Shown here in pieces: positions 55,564 to 64,000 of a DNA stretch of 64,000 bases. Source of the DNA: Pedobacter sp. Leaf170 (GTDB lineage Bacteria > Bacteroidota > Bacteroidia > Sphingobacteriales > Sphingobacteriaceae); NCBI RefSeq assembly GCF_920984665.1, contig NZ_CAKLBP010000006.1, positions 302,739-366,738 of the forward strand, read 5' to 3'. The translations under genes and the position numbers were made by a program. Position 1 is the first letter of the stretch. Each line of letters opens with the position of its first letter. The notes below the pieces were generated by a model. It made no database searches. It saw only the letters and a program-made list of their open reading frames with translations, and was not told where the DNA came from.

Positions 55564-56853
55564 ATGAACTACCAGCAAACGCTTGATTTTTTATACAGCA
55601 AACTCCCGATGTTTACCAGAGTTGGTGCATCAGCATTTAAAAAAGATTTAACAAACACGCTGGTATTGTGTGAAGCTATTGGCAATCCTCAACGTAAGTT
55701 TAAAAGCCTGCACATTGCAGGTACAAATGGCAAAGGCTCAACATCACACATGTTAGCTTCAATTTTACAAGCGCAAGGTTACAAAACCGGACTTTATACC
55801 TCTCCTCACCTAAAAGATTTTCGTGAACGCATTCGCATCAATGGAAAAATGATGGGCAAAGCAGATGTAAAAAATTTTGTTCAACGTAATAAAAAGTTAA
55901 TAGAGGAAGTTGAACCCTCATTTTTTGAAGTTACAGTAGCAATGGCTTTTGAATATTTTGCTAAACATGAAGTAGATATTGCAGTTATAGAAGTTGGTTT
56001 AGGCGGGCGATTAGATTCTACAAACATTATCACACCAGAAATTTCTGTAATTACAAACATCAGCCTCGACCATACCAATATGCTTGGTAACACGCTAACT
56101 GAAATAGCTGGCGAAAAGGCAGGTATTATTAAAAAAAGTACTCCTGTAGTTATTGGTGAATCTCAGTTAGAATCTAAACCTGTTTTTATCCGCAAAGCGA
56201 AAGTTGAAAATGCTCCAATACATTTTGCTGACCAAACCCTTCAAACAGAAAATATTGAAATTAAAAACAACAAGCTTTCTTTAAATATTTTAAACCAAAA
56301 CAAAATCAAATACAAAAATTTACAATGCGATTTGACTGGTCTTTATCAACCCAAAAATATTTTGGCTGTTATTAAAACTATCGAAGTTTTAAATGAAAAT
56401 ACTAACTTCAATATAGATGATAAAGCGCTTTACAATGGACTGAAAAATGTTAAAAAATACACCCAATTGCAAGGAAGGTGGCAAACTTTAAGCAAAAATC
56501 CTTTAGTAATTTGCGATACTGGCCACAACGAAGCCGGCATAACTGAAGTTATCAAAAATATCGATAATACGCCATACCAAAAACTGCATATTGTTTTCGG
56601 CATGGTTAAAGATAAAGACATAACAAAGGTTTTATCGCTTATGCCATGTAATGCCACCTATTATTTTTGCAAACCTGATATAGAAAGAGGCTTAGATTCA
56701 GTAGAACTTAAACAGCAAGCTCATACTTTTAATTTGATTGGAAATGGCTACAATTCAGTTATCGAGGCTAAAAATGCAGCCATTTCAGCAGCAAAAGAGA
56801 ATGATTTGGTATTTATAGGCGGTAGCACGTTTGTAGTTGCCGAAGCGATATAA
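55564..56853 (+). CDS. folC: Folylpolyglutamate synthase/dihydrofolate synthase
   Basis: About 429 residues from ATG 55564 (MNYQQTLDFLYSKLPMF). A longer frame to GTG 55492 runs through the terminator hairpin, so it is rejected; ATG 55555 is also unlikely because it lies before the expected transcript start. The ATP loop SLHIAGTNGKGSTSHMLASI, TSPHLKDFRERIRING and VIEVGLGGRLDSTNII are typical of the Mur-ligase-related FolC. It adds glutamate to dihydropteroate or folates. Independent gene with its own promoter. Confidence 0.94.
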   Translation: MNYQQTLDFLYSKLPMFTRVGASAFKKDLTNTLVLCEAIGNPQRKFKSLHIAGTNGKGSTSHMLASILQAQGYKTGLYTSPHLKDFRERIRINGKMMGKADVKNFVQRNKKLIEEVEPSFFEVTVAMAFEYFAKHEVDIAVIEVGLGGRLDSTNIITPEISVITNISLDHTNMLGNTLTEIAGEKAGIIKKSTPVVIGESQLESKPVFIRKAKVENAPIHFADQTLQTENIEIKNNKLSLNILNQNKIKYKNLQCDLTGLYQPKNILAVIKTIEVLNENTNFNIDDKALYNGLKNVKKYTQLQGRWQTLSKNPLVICDTGHNEAGITEVIKNIDNTPYQKLHIVFGMVKDKDITKVLSLMPCNATYYFCKPDIERGLDSVELKQQAHTFNLIGNGYNSVIEAKNAAISAAKENDLVFIGGSTFVVAEAI

Positions 56854-56922
56854 AAACTTTACAAAAACTTCAAAAGCGCTTCATATTAAAATACTTACTT
56901 TTAGCCTTTAAACTAATATATA

Positions 56923-58581
56923 ATGAAGAAAATTTCGTGCTTATTTCTTTCCCTATCGTTACTCTCTCAAACTTTTGCATCCGCCCAAACAAAAAAAACG
57001 CCAGCCAGTGCAGCCAAAGCCTATCCAGCTGAAGTTGCAAGACCAAAATTAGTTGTTGGTTTAGTGGTTGATCAGATGCGTTGGGATTATCTTTACCGAT
57101 TTTACAACAGGTACTCAAACGGTGGTTTTAAAAGATTAATAAATGAAGGTTTTTCTGTAGAAAACACATTAATCCCGTATACACCAACTTATACAGCGGT
57201 TGGCCATACAACAATTTACACGGGTTCAGTTCCGGCGGTTCATGGTATTATTGGCAACGATTGGTACGATGCTGAAACGAAGAAAAATGTTTATTGTACT
57301 GAAGATTCTACCGTTGTAACCGTTGGGAGCACGCCATCTTCAGAAGGTAATATGTCGCCAAAAAACATGCTTACCACAACCATTACTGATGAATTACGCT
57401 TAGCAACAAATTTCAAAGGAAAGGTTATTGGTATCTCATTAAAAGACAGAGGTTCTATTCTGCCGGCTGGTCATGCAGCTAACGCAGCTTATTGGTACCA
57501 AGGCAGCACAGGCAACTGGATTACGAGTAGTTATTATATGAAAGAAGTTCCGATGTGGATTGCTGATTACAATAAAATGAAGCTTGCAAATAAATTCTAT
57601 GCTAAAAATTGGGAAACATTATATCCAATCAACACCTATACAAGCAGCACAGCTGATGAAAAAAATTACGAAGGTAAAAACAGTACCTTCCCTCACCTTT
57701 TAACTCAAAATATTGATAAAAATTTCGATGCGATAAGAAGTACACCATACGGTAACACCATTACCTTGGATTTAGCTAAGCTTGCAATTTTATCAGAAGA
57801 TTTAGGACAAGACAATGTTACAGATTTCCTGGCAGTTAGTTGTTCATCAACAGATTACATTGGCCATGCTTACGGACCAAATTCGGTAGAACTTGAAGAT
57901 ACCTATTTACGTTTAGACAAAGATTTTGAGGATTTTTTCAACTACTTAGATAAAAAAGTAGGTAAAGGAAACTATACTATATTTTTAAGTGCAGACCATG
58001 CTGTTGCTCACGTACCAGGTTTTATGAAAGAAAATAAACTTCCGGCGGGCATTGTAAGTGATAGAGATATTGTGTTCAAATTAAATGCATTCTTAAACGA
58101 AAAATTTAAAGTAAATAATGTGGTTCTAAAATCAATGAACAACCAAATTCATTTTGACCACGATAAAACAGACAATTTAAACATCAGTTTTGATGTAATT
58201 AAGGCAGCTTCTATAGAATTTTTGAAAAGATTAGATGGCTTTGCAAACGTAGTTGATGTATCTAGAGTTTCTTTGGCCACAATCCCAGAAGTACAGAAAA
58301 GAATGATTACCAACGGCTATAATGCCCGCCGAAGCGGAGATTTATATTACATTTTAAATCCTAATTGGTTTAACGGAAGCAGTACCGGTACTACTCACGG
58401 TAACTGGAATCCTTATGATGCACATATTCCATTAGTATTTATGGGTTGGGGTATTAAGCCCGGCGCAACCAATAAAACTCATTATATGACAGATATTGCG
58501 CCAACACTGGCAGCGCTATTGCACATTCAAATGCCAAATGGTACGGTTGGAGAACCAATAACAGAAATCACAAACAAATAA
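56923..58581 (+). CDS. PafA-type alkaline phosphatase (nucleotide pyrophosphatase superfamily)
   Basis: A 552-residue exported enzyme (signal ending FASAQ). It shows the PafA pattern: first metal Asp in VVGLVVDQMRWDYLYRF (D50), nucleophile Thr in TPTYTAVGHTTIYTG (T91), metal site STDYIGHAYGPNS and late HTHYMTDIAPTLAALL-type motif NKTHYMTDIAPTLAALLHI. PafA proteins of Flavobacteriia are broad-range, calcium/zinc-dependent phosphatases active in high inorganic phosphate and release phosphate from organophosphates. Single gene with a clear downstream terminator; not tied to the glycan loci. Confidence 0.92.
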   Translation: MKKISCLFLSLSLLSQTFASAQTKKTPASAAKAYPAEVARPKLVVGLVVDQMRWDYLYRFYNRYSNGGFKRLINEGFSVENTLIPYTPTYTAVGHTTIYTGSVPAVHGIIGNDWYDAETKKNVYCTEDSTVVTVGSTPSSEGNMSPKNMLTTTITDELRLATNFKGKVIGISLKDRGSILPAGHAANAAYWYQGSTGNWITSSYYMKEVPMWIADYNKMKLANKFYAKNWETLYPINTYTSSTADEKNYEGKNSTFPHLLTQNIDKNFDAIRSTPYGNTITLDLAKLAILSEDLGQDNVTDFLAVSCSSTDYIGHAYGPNSVELEDTYLRLDKDFEDFFNYLDKKVGKGNYTIFLSADHAVAHVPGFMKENKLPAGIVSDRDIVFKLNAFLNEKFKVNNVVLKSMNNQIHFDHDKTDNLNISFDVIKAASIEFLKRLDGFANVVDVSRVSLATIPEVQKRMITNGYNARRSGDLYYILNPNWFNGSSTGTTHGNWNPYDAHIPLVFMGWGIKPGATNKTHYMTDIAPTLAALLHIQMPNGTVGEPITEITNK

Positions 58582-58586
58582 AATTG

Positions 58587-58611
58587 AGCCACCATACTAG
58601 GTGGCTTTTTT
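58587..58611 (+). terminator. Intrinsic terminator of the PafA-like gene
   Basis: AGCCACC (58587-58593), six-base loop, GGTGGCT (58600-58606), then a run of T to 58611. Confidence 0.88.
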
Positions 58612-58665
58612 ATTTATAATGAGTATCAATTCTATTAATAAAATAACCACGTAATAAGTAATTCT

Positions 58666-58673
58666 TACATTTG
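58666..58673 (+). promoter_or_regulatory. -7 promoter box of icmF
   Basis: TACATTTG matches TAnnTTTG. The leader to the ATG at 58725 would be about 45 nt. Confidence 0.65.
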
Positions 58674-58724
58674 CATACACCAGATATAATTTGAGAGATT
58701 GAGTTCTTCTCTAAACACTGCAAT

Positions 58725-61700
58725 ATGCAACAAGTAGAAATATATAAGCCTAAAAATAAAATCCGATTCGTAACAGCCGCCTCACTTTTTGATGGTCATG
58801 ATGCAACCATAAACATCATGCGTAGAATTCTACAATCGTCAGGTGCAGAAGTTATTCATTTAGGACATAATCGTTCTGTAGATGAGGTGGTAAACTGTGC
58901 CATCCAGGAAGATGTTCAGGGAATCGCCATGACTTCTTATCAAGGCGGTCATATTGAGTACTTTAAATACATGTTCGATTTACTTCAGGAACGCGGTTCA
59001 GGGCATATCAAAATATTTGCAGGTGGCGGTGGCGTAATCCTTCCTTCAGAAATAGAAGAACTGGAGGCTTACGGTATTTCTAAAATTTATTCTCCTGATG
59101 ATGGCAGAAGAATGGGTTTACAGGGAATGATTAATGATATGTTGCAAAAAACCGATTTTGTAACTAAAACAGAAATTAAAGATGAACTGGCTGATATTCA
59201 GAATAAAGATATCAAAGCAATTGCTGGTGCAATTACTGTAGCTGAAAACGACCCCGTTGCCGCTCAGAACTTTGTTGATGAACTTAAAAAACTATCTAAC
59301 AACAATAACGCTCCAATTTTAGGAATCACGGGTACCGGTGGAGCAGGTAAATCATCTTTAGTTGACGAATTAGTACGAAGATTTTTAATTGAGGTACAAG
59401 ATAAAACCTTAGCCATAATTTCGGTAGATCCTTCAAAAAGGAAAACTGGCGGGGCATTATTGGGTGATAGAATTCGCATGAATGCGATAAATAATCCAAG
59501 GGTTTACATGCGTTCATTGGCAACGAGACAGGCAAATTTGGCACTCTCTAAAAATGTTCAGGAAAGCATTGATATTTGCAAAGCCGCTGGTTACGATTTG
59601 ATTATCGTTGAAACATCAGGCATCGGCCAATCAGATACCGAAATAACCGAACATTGTGATGTTTCACTTTACGTAATGACTCCCGAATTTGGTGCTGCCA
59701 CGCAATTGGAAAAAATCGATATGCTTGATTTTGCAGATTTGGTTGCAATTAATAAGTTCGATAAACGTGGAGCATTGGATGCACTACGTGATGTACGTAA
59801 ACAATATAAACGCAACCATAATATTTTCGACGCAAAGGATGAGGAAATTCCTGTATTTGGAACAATGGCATCGCAATTTAACGATCCTGGAATGAACAAT
59901 TTATTTGTCGCCTTAATGGAGGAAATAAGAGTTAAAACAGGAACCGATTTCCATGCGAAAATGGAGCTTACTTCAGAACAATCTGAAAAAATTTATATCA
60001 TTCCACCCGATAGAATTCGGTATCTGGCAGAAATTGCAGAATCCAGTCAAACCTACAACGAATGGGTTGATAAGCAAACTAAAATTGCAAGGAAAATGTA
60101 TCAGTTAAAAGGTGTTATAGATTTAGCTGAAGAAAATAAAAGCCTTGCAATTGGGACTGGCTTAGCTGAAGCTTACACATTTTTTGAAGAGCAATTAGAT
60201 GGTGAATGTAAAAGATTACTTCGCCAATGGCCAGAAACTAAACGAAGCTATAAAGAAGAATTCTTTATCTACAAAGTACGGGATAAAGAAATTAAGCAAC
60301 CGCTTTATTACGAATCGCTATCGAAACTGAATATTCCTAAAGTTTCGCTACCACGATATGAAGATTGGGGAGATATACTTAGATGGTTACTTACAGAGAA
60401 TCTTCCCGGAGAATTTCCTTATGCTGCCGGAGTGTTTCCTCTAAAAAGAGATGGAGAAGACCCAACCAGGATGTTTGCGGGTGAAGGTGGTCCAGAACGA
60501 ACAAACAAAAGATTTCACTATGTCTCCTTAGGTCAACCAGCGCATAGACTGTCAACAGCCTTTGATTCAGTTACATTATATGGTGAAGATCCGCACATCC
60601 GTCCGGATATTTATGGTAAAATTGGAAATTCAGGTGTAAGTATTGCCACGCTAGATGATGCTAAAAAACTTTATTCGGGTTTCGATTTATGCGCTCCATC
60701 TACTTCTGTATCGATGACGATAAATGGTCCCGCTCCAATATTATTGGGTTTTTTCATGAATGCAGCCATTGATCAGCAATGTGAAAAGTACATTATCGAA
60801 AATGGTTTAGAAGATGAAATTGATAAAAAAATCACTTCTATTTATCAATCTAAAAAAATTGTTAGACCAACTTATAATGGTAAACTTCCCGAAGGCAATA
60901 GTGGTTTAGGTTTAATGCTTTTAGGCGTTACCGGCGACCAGGTTTTACCTGCAGATGTTTACTCAAAAATCAGAGCTTATGCCATAAGTTCAGTAAGAGG
61001 CACCGTTCAAGCTGATATTTTGAAGGAAGACCAGGCACAAAATACCTGCATTTTCTCAACAGAATTTGCGCTGAGAATGATGGGTGATATTCAGAAATAC
61101 TTTATCGATGAAAAGGTAAGAAATTTCTATTCGGTCTCAATTTCAGGTTACCATATTGCCGAAGCTGGTGCGAATCCAATTTCTCAGTTGGCCTTCACCC
61201 TAAGTAATGGATTTACATTTGTAGAGTATTATTTAAGCAGAGGCATGCATATTGATGATTTTGCACCTAACCTTTCGTTCTTTTTCTCAAATGGAATCGA
61301 TCCTGAATACGCAGTTATCGGTCGTGTAGCAAGGAGAATTTGGGCTAAAGCAATCAAAAATAAATACAAAGGAAACGAGCGTTCTCAAAAGTTGAAATAT
61401 CACATTCAAACTTCTGGCCGCTCATTACATGCCCAGGAAATAGACTTTAACGATATCCGTACAACTTTGCAGGCATTATACGCTATATATGATAACTGTA
61501 ATTCCCTACATACAAATGCTTACGATGAAGCCATTACCACGCCTACTGAGGAATCTGTACGCAGAGCGATGGCCATCCAGCTCATTATTAATAGAGAGTT
61601 AGGATTAGCCAAAAATGAAAATCCACTGCAAGGAGCTTTTATCATAGAAGAATTAACAGATTTAGTTGAAGATGCAGTTCTGGCCGAATTCAAAAGAATT

Positions 61701-62096
61701 AACGATCGTGGAGGCGTTTTAGGCGCAATGGAAACTATGTACCAGCGAGGTAAAATTCAGGAAGAAAGCTTGTACTATGAAACGTTAAAACATTCAGGTG
61801 AATATCCCATTGTTGGTGTTAATACATTCCTGAATAAAAATGGCTCTCCAACAATTGTTCCTGGTGAGGTAATCCGAGCTACAGAAGAGGAAAAACAATA
61901 CCAGATTGAAACCCTTAAATCTTTCCAAAAGAGAAACGAAGAAAGTTCAGATGCTATCCTTAAACAACTTCAGAAAGCAGCAATAGCCGGCGAAAATATA
62001 TTTGAACACCTTATGGAAGTTTGCAAAATTTGCTCACTCGGACAAATTAGTAACGCTCTCTACGAAGTAGGCGGACAATACAGAAGAAATATGTAA
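58725..62096 (+). CDS. icmF: Fused isobutyryl-CoA mutase (IcmF)
   Basis: A 1123-residue fusion of a B12-binding domain (about 12-150; [10 protein letters not shown]), a MeaB-like chaperone GTPase (about 190-460; [17 protein letters not shown], and [14 protein letters not shown]), and an acyl-CoA mutase barrel (about 540-1110; [14 protein letters not shown]). It interconverts isobutyryl-CoA and n-butyryl-CoA using adenosylcobalamin. Hand alignment to methylmalonyl-CoA mutase places Phe584 (RMFAG) at its Tyr89 and Gln772 (KEDQAQN) at its Arg207. Both changes are the IcmF-type pair and argue against methylmalonyl-CoA. The GTPase loads and protects the cofactor. Stand-alone gene with its own promoter. 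Confidence 0.95.
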   Translation: MQQVEIYKPKNKIRFVTAASLFDGHDATINIMRRILQSSGAEVIHLGHNRSVDEVVNCAIQEDVQGIAMTSYQGGHIEYFKYMFDLLQERGSGHIKIFAGGGGVILPSEIEELEAYGISKIYSPDDGRRMGLQGMINDMLQKTDFVTKTEIKDELADIQNKDIKAIAGAITVAENDPVAAQNFVDELKKLSNNNNAPILGITGTGGAGKSSLVDELVRRFLIEVQDKTLAIISVDPSKRKTGGALLGDRIRMNAINNPRVYMRSLATRQANLALSKNVQESIDICKAAGYDLIIVETSGIGQSDTEITEHCDVSLYVMTPEFGAATQLEKIDMLDFADLVAINKFDKRGALDALRDVRKQYKRNHNIFDAKDEEIPVFGTMASQFNDPGMNNLFVALMEEIRVKTGTDFHAKMELTSEQSEKIYIIPPDRIRYLAEIAESSQTYNEWVDKQTKIARKMYQLKGVIDLAEENKSLAIGTGLAEAYTFFEEQLDGECKRLLRQWPETKRSYKEEFFIYKVRDKEIKQPLYYESLSKLNIPKVSLPRYEDWGDILRWLLTENLPGEFPYAAGVFPLKRDGEDPTRMFAGEGGPERTNKRFHYVSLGQPAHRLSTAFDSVTLYGEDPHIRPDIYGKIGNSGVSIATLDDAKKLYSGFDLCAPSTSVSMTINGPAPILLGFFMNAAIDQQCEKYIIENGLEDEIDKKITSIYQSKKIVRPTYNGKLPEGNSGLGLMLLGVTGDQVLPADVYSKIRAYAISSVRGTVQADILKEDQAQNTCIFSTEFALRMMGDIQKYFIDEKVRNFYSVSISGYHIAEAGANPISQLAFTLSNGFTFVEYYLSRGMHIDDFAPNLSFFFSNGIDPEYAVIGRVARRIWAKAIKNKYKGNERSQKLKYHIQTSGRSLHAQEIDFNDIRTTLQALYAIYDNCNSLHTNAYDEAITTPTEESVRRAMAIQLIINRELGLAKNENPLQGAFIIEELTDLVEDAVLAEFKRINDRGGVLGAMETMYQRGKIQEESLYYETLKHSGEYPIVGVNTFLNKNGSPTIVPGEVIRATEEEKQYQIETLKSFQKRNEESSDAILKQLQKAAIAGENIFEHLMEVCKICSLGQISNALYEVGGQYRRNM

Positions 62097-62103
62097 AACA
62101 AAA

Positions 62104-62130
62104 AAAGGCCACGATTAAATCGTGGCCTTT
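62104..62130. terminator. Bidirectional terminator between icmF and the desaturase gene
   Basis: A 12-bp stem AAAGGCCACGAT/ATCGTGGCCTTT with a 3-nt loop. On the minus strand it is followed by seven T residues, so it is strongest for the desaturase gene; for icmF the tail is weaker. Confidence 0.88.
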
Positions 62131-62146
62131 GTTATATCTCAAGTGT

Positions 62147-63127
62147 TTACCCAGCAATCCAGCTAAACTTATAATCAATAGTCGGATTTTTCATGCGCTC
62201 TGCAACGCGTAAAAGCCTTCCAGGTAAATTCATAATGTAATCGCGGGCTTTCTCACCAGCCTCGTCTAAATCACGCATACCTTCAACATTCCAATCAACA
62301 ATTAATTGCTGCATAATTTCAACATAATCAACAGCAGTATAAACACCTAATCTCTGTGCTGCATCTGTAAAATGTCCAAAAGTTTGACCAATTTTCAAAC
62401 CTACTTCACGAAGAAAGTGTGCAGGCATTACAATCTTCTTACGCATCATATCTTCAAAAGCTATCATTGCCTCATTAGGGTCAACTTCAAAAATTCGATT
62501 CATAAAATCTTTATACGCCTTAGCATGACGAGCTTCATCAGAAGCAATTACACCACACATTTTTGATAGTAAGGTATCACCATCTTTCTTCGCTAAAGAT
62601 GCAACTCTTCTATGTGAAATATTTGTTGCCAATTCCTGGAAACTGGTGTAAATAAAATTTCTGTAGGGGTCATGTCCCGTTCCAATGTCGAAACCATCAG
62701 CAATAAGATATTGGGTCGAAATTTCCATCTGGCGCATATCAACCCTTCCAGAAAGATATAAGTATTTATTTAACAAATCACCATGTCTGTTCTCCTCAGC
62801 AGTCCAATGTCTAACCCACTTCATCCAACCACCTTCTTCATCACGACTGTGTCCATCAACCATTGCCAACCAAGATTCATAAGTAGGTAAAGCTTCCTCG
62901 GTAATAGTATCGCCGATTAAAACAGCAACTAAATCGTATGAAAGATCCTTAGCATTCTCACGTAAGTTTCTTACATCTTGATAAAAAGTCTCGCTTGTAG
63001 AATCAGGTAAGAAATCAGATGGCTGCCAATTTGTATCAATCGGCTTTAAATAACTTCCCATAGATTCCAGCATATATTTTTCAATATGCGTCATTACTTC
63101 CCTTCTCTTATCTGCAAAAAAACTCAT
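62147..63127 (-). CDS. Acyl-ACP desaturase (soluble, diiron)
   Basis: A 326-residue soluble desaturase of the stearoyl-ACP Delta-9 type, introducing a double bond in acyl chains bound to acyl carrier protein. The two diiron motifs of the family are present: TAEENRHGDLLNKYLYLSGR and SDEARHAKAYKDFMNRIF, with ELATNISHRR between. Length is near plant FAB2 without transit peptide. A -7 box TATCTTTG lies 25-32 bp upstream of the ATG on the minus strand (63152-63159). Confidence 0.94.
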   Translation of the reverse strand: MSFFADKRREVMTHIEKYMLESMGSYLKPIDTNWQPSDFLPDSTSETFYQDVRNLRENAKDLSYDLVAVLIGDTITEEALPTYESWLAMVDGHSRDEEGGWMKWVRHWTAEENRHGDLLNKYLYLSGRVDMRQMEISTQYLIADGFDIGTGHDPYRNFIYTSFQELATNISHRRVASLAKKDGDTLLSKMCGVIASDEARHAKAYKDFMNRIFEVDPNEAMIAFEDMMRKKIVMPAHFLREVGLKIGQTFGHFTDAAQRLGVYTAVDYVEIMQQLIVDWNVEGMRDLDEAGEKARDYIMNLPGRLLRVAERMKNPTIDYKFSWIAG

Positions 63128-63151
63128 TATTTATCTTATATATTGTATCCG

Positions 63152-63159
63152 CAAAGATA
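63152..63159 (-). promoter_or_regulatory. -7 promoter box of the desaturase gene
   Basis: Reads TATCTTTG on the minus strand, matching TAnnTTTG; leader about 20 nt. Confidence 0.65.
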
Positions 63160-63896
63160 ACCAAATATTATGGAAACCTTACAATATTAACACAATTGAG
63201 CCTAATGAGTTTTAAATATTACTTAAATCCAAATTTAATATATCGAATTAAAATTTTCTAGCACTTTAGCCGTCATAATGCAAATCCAAATAAGTGTATA
63301 ACGCTATAATGATTTGAAAACGAAAGCTGGTTTTTCATCGGTCCATCCAGCCCTGCTGTTGTTCCAATCTTTTTGATGATTGGCAGCAGAAGTTTTTAAA
63401 AAGCCTGTGCACTCAAAAAGGATTTCCACGCCATCAGGTTTAGCTGGCCTGGTCTGCTGCTTCGATGAACAGTTCCAATACCAATAGCAGATTAACAAAT
63501 TCTTCGACATTAAAACCTTAGCTGTTCTCAGATGCCTTAGATGTCTTAGATGGTAAAATCGTTTGGGTTTATCTACGCAATTCCTGCTAATCCTATTGCA
63601 GCAATGAATATAAAGCATCACTCATTTACATAGGCAATCAGTGCTCTTCACTATCAAACTAAGATGCCCTTAGATGCCTTAGATGGTAAAACCATTTGTA
63701 TTTATCTACGCAATTCCTGCTAATCTGCGGGCGCTATTCCGGCTCTTTTAGTTATAGGGTTACTACTTTGAACTTTAGACTTTGAACTTTCAACTTTGAA
63801 CTTTAGACTTTGAACTTTCAACTTTCAACTTTAAACTTTGAACTTTGAACTTTAGACTCACAAGTCCCATCGCTGTGCAAAAAAGCTTATAAACAA
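63160..63896. other. Repeat-rich spacer between the desaturase gene and the rRNA operon
   Basis: No convincing gene. It holds two diverged copies (about 63529-63600 and 63662-63725) of a sequence running from GATGCCTTAGATG through TGGTAAAA to TATCTACGCAATTCCTGCTAATC, each beginning with TTAGATGCC 9-mers, then the heptamer array below. A 105-codon minus-strand frame (63304-63621) crosses one copy and looks spurious. Confidence 0.6.
63765..63855. repeat. Heptamer tandem repeat (ACTTTNR x13)
   Basis: Thirteen contiguous 7-bp units, mostly ACTTTGA, ACTTTCA and ACTTTAG. The fourth to seventh units repeat the order of the earlier ones, suggesting growth by slippage of longer blocks. Confidence 0.85.
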
Positions 63897-63900
63897 AGAA

Positions 63901-63926
63901 AGCCTTGCAACAATTGTTACAAGGCT
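63901..63926 (-). terminator. Terminator of the rRNA operon
   Basis: Near-perfect palindrome AGCCTTGCAACAA/TTGTTACAAGGCT with one mismatch in 13 pairs, located just past the 3' end of 5S rRNA on the minus strand and followed by a T-rich stretch. Confidence 0.8.
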
Positions 63927-63938
63927 CTTCTTTTAAGA

Positions 63939-64000
63939 TTTGGCACCGACCTACTCTCCCACGTGTTACCGCAGTACCATTGGCTCTGGTGGGCTTAACT
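63939..64000 (-). rRNA. rrf: 5S ribosomal RNA (3' part, cut by window edge)
   Basis: The minus strand reads TTAAGCCCACCAGAGCCAAT then GGTACTGCGGTAACACGTGG and GAGAGTAGGTCGGTGCCA, the conserved 3' half of bacterial 5S rRNA. About 60 bases are inside the window; the 5' half and the rest of the rRNA operon would lie to the right. Confidence 0.92.

Noticed and set aside
63304..63621. 105-codon minus-strand open frame near the right end
   Set aside because: It runs through a dispersed repeat (RHLRHLR comes from 9-bp repeats), has no family resemblance or start context, and lies in a repeat-filled spacer.

Overview
The window is AT-rich DNA from a member of the Bacteroidota, most likely a Sphingobacteriaceae relative such as Pedobacter. 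The basis is two SusC/SusD-type glycan loci, a hybrid two-component sensor, many TAnnTTTG-type -7 promoter boxes, a fused isobutyryl-CoA mutase, and dispersed palindromic intergenic repeats. No self-mobile element, CRISPR array or tRNA was found. The right edge cuts into the 3' end of a 5S rRNA on the minus strand, and the left edge cuts a SusC gene.

Region 1 (1-15540, all minus) is a polysaccharide utilization locus. A hybrid sensor (HTCS) is followed by a cell-envelope enzyme operon: GH97, GH43, a BNR_4 beta-propeller protein, a tandem GH43-GH43, GH105 and DUF2264. A truncated SusC follows, and its SusD would lie outside the window. The enzyme set fits an arabinogalactan- or rhamnogalacturonan-type plant glycan rich in arabinose, rhamnose and uronic acid. 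The GH97 operon and the SusC gene share a paired GGGGT direct repeat (21-22 bp spacing) upstream, a likely HTCS binding site.

Region 2 (15649-35212) is a second, differently regulated locus. The minus-strand run is myo-inositol oxygenase, SusC, SusD, a strong terminator, purple acid phosphatase, a NagX/HGSNAT-like membrane acetyltransferase, GH89 alpha-N-acetylglucosaminidase, GH28 and GH92 alpha-mannosidase. Divergent to it on the plus strand are a LacI regulator, a sodium/solute symporter, GH28 and GH43. A CG-centred near-palindrome lies between the two arms and a related half-site precedes the symporter. Alpha-mannosidase, glucosamine acetylation, alpha-GlcNAc removal, phosphatase and inositol oxidation are the steps needed to strip a Man-GlcN-inositol-phosphate glycan. 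The main hypothesis here is that this locus uses GPI-anchor or plant GIPC-type glycans. Plant arabinogalactan proteins carry GPI anchors, which would link the two loci.

Region 3 (35488-46877) is mostly housekeeping: lysine 6-aminotransferase, ribosomal protein S1, a 4 x ~209-bp array of palindromic repeats, GH20 hexosaminidase, a small ECF sigma operon, a DCC-family protein, a class IV aminotransferase, and pyrR-pyrB.

Region 4 (47183-55320) is a cell-envelope cluster: a 1008-aa TPR protein, an outer-membrane beta-barrel protein, a transmembrane protein joining an HU-like domain to a SPOR domain, then ExbB, ExbD and a TonB-like protein.

Region 5 (55564-64000) has folC, a PafA-like phosphatase, icmF, acyl-ACP desaturase, a repeat-rich spacer and the 5S rRNA. 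Several start codons were moved inward from longer open frames that begin with TTG or GTG, often because a -7 promoter box overlaps the longer start.
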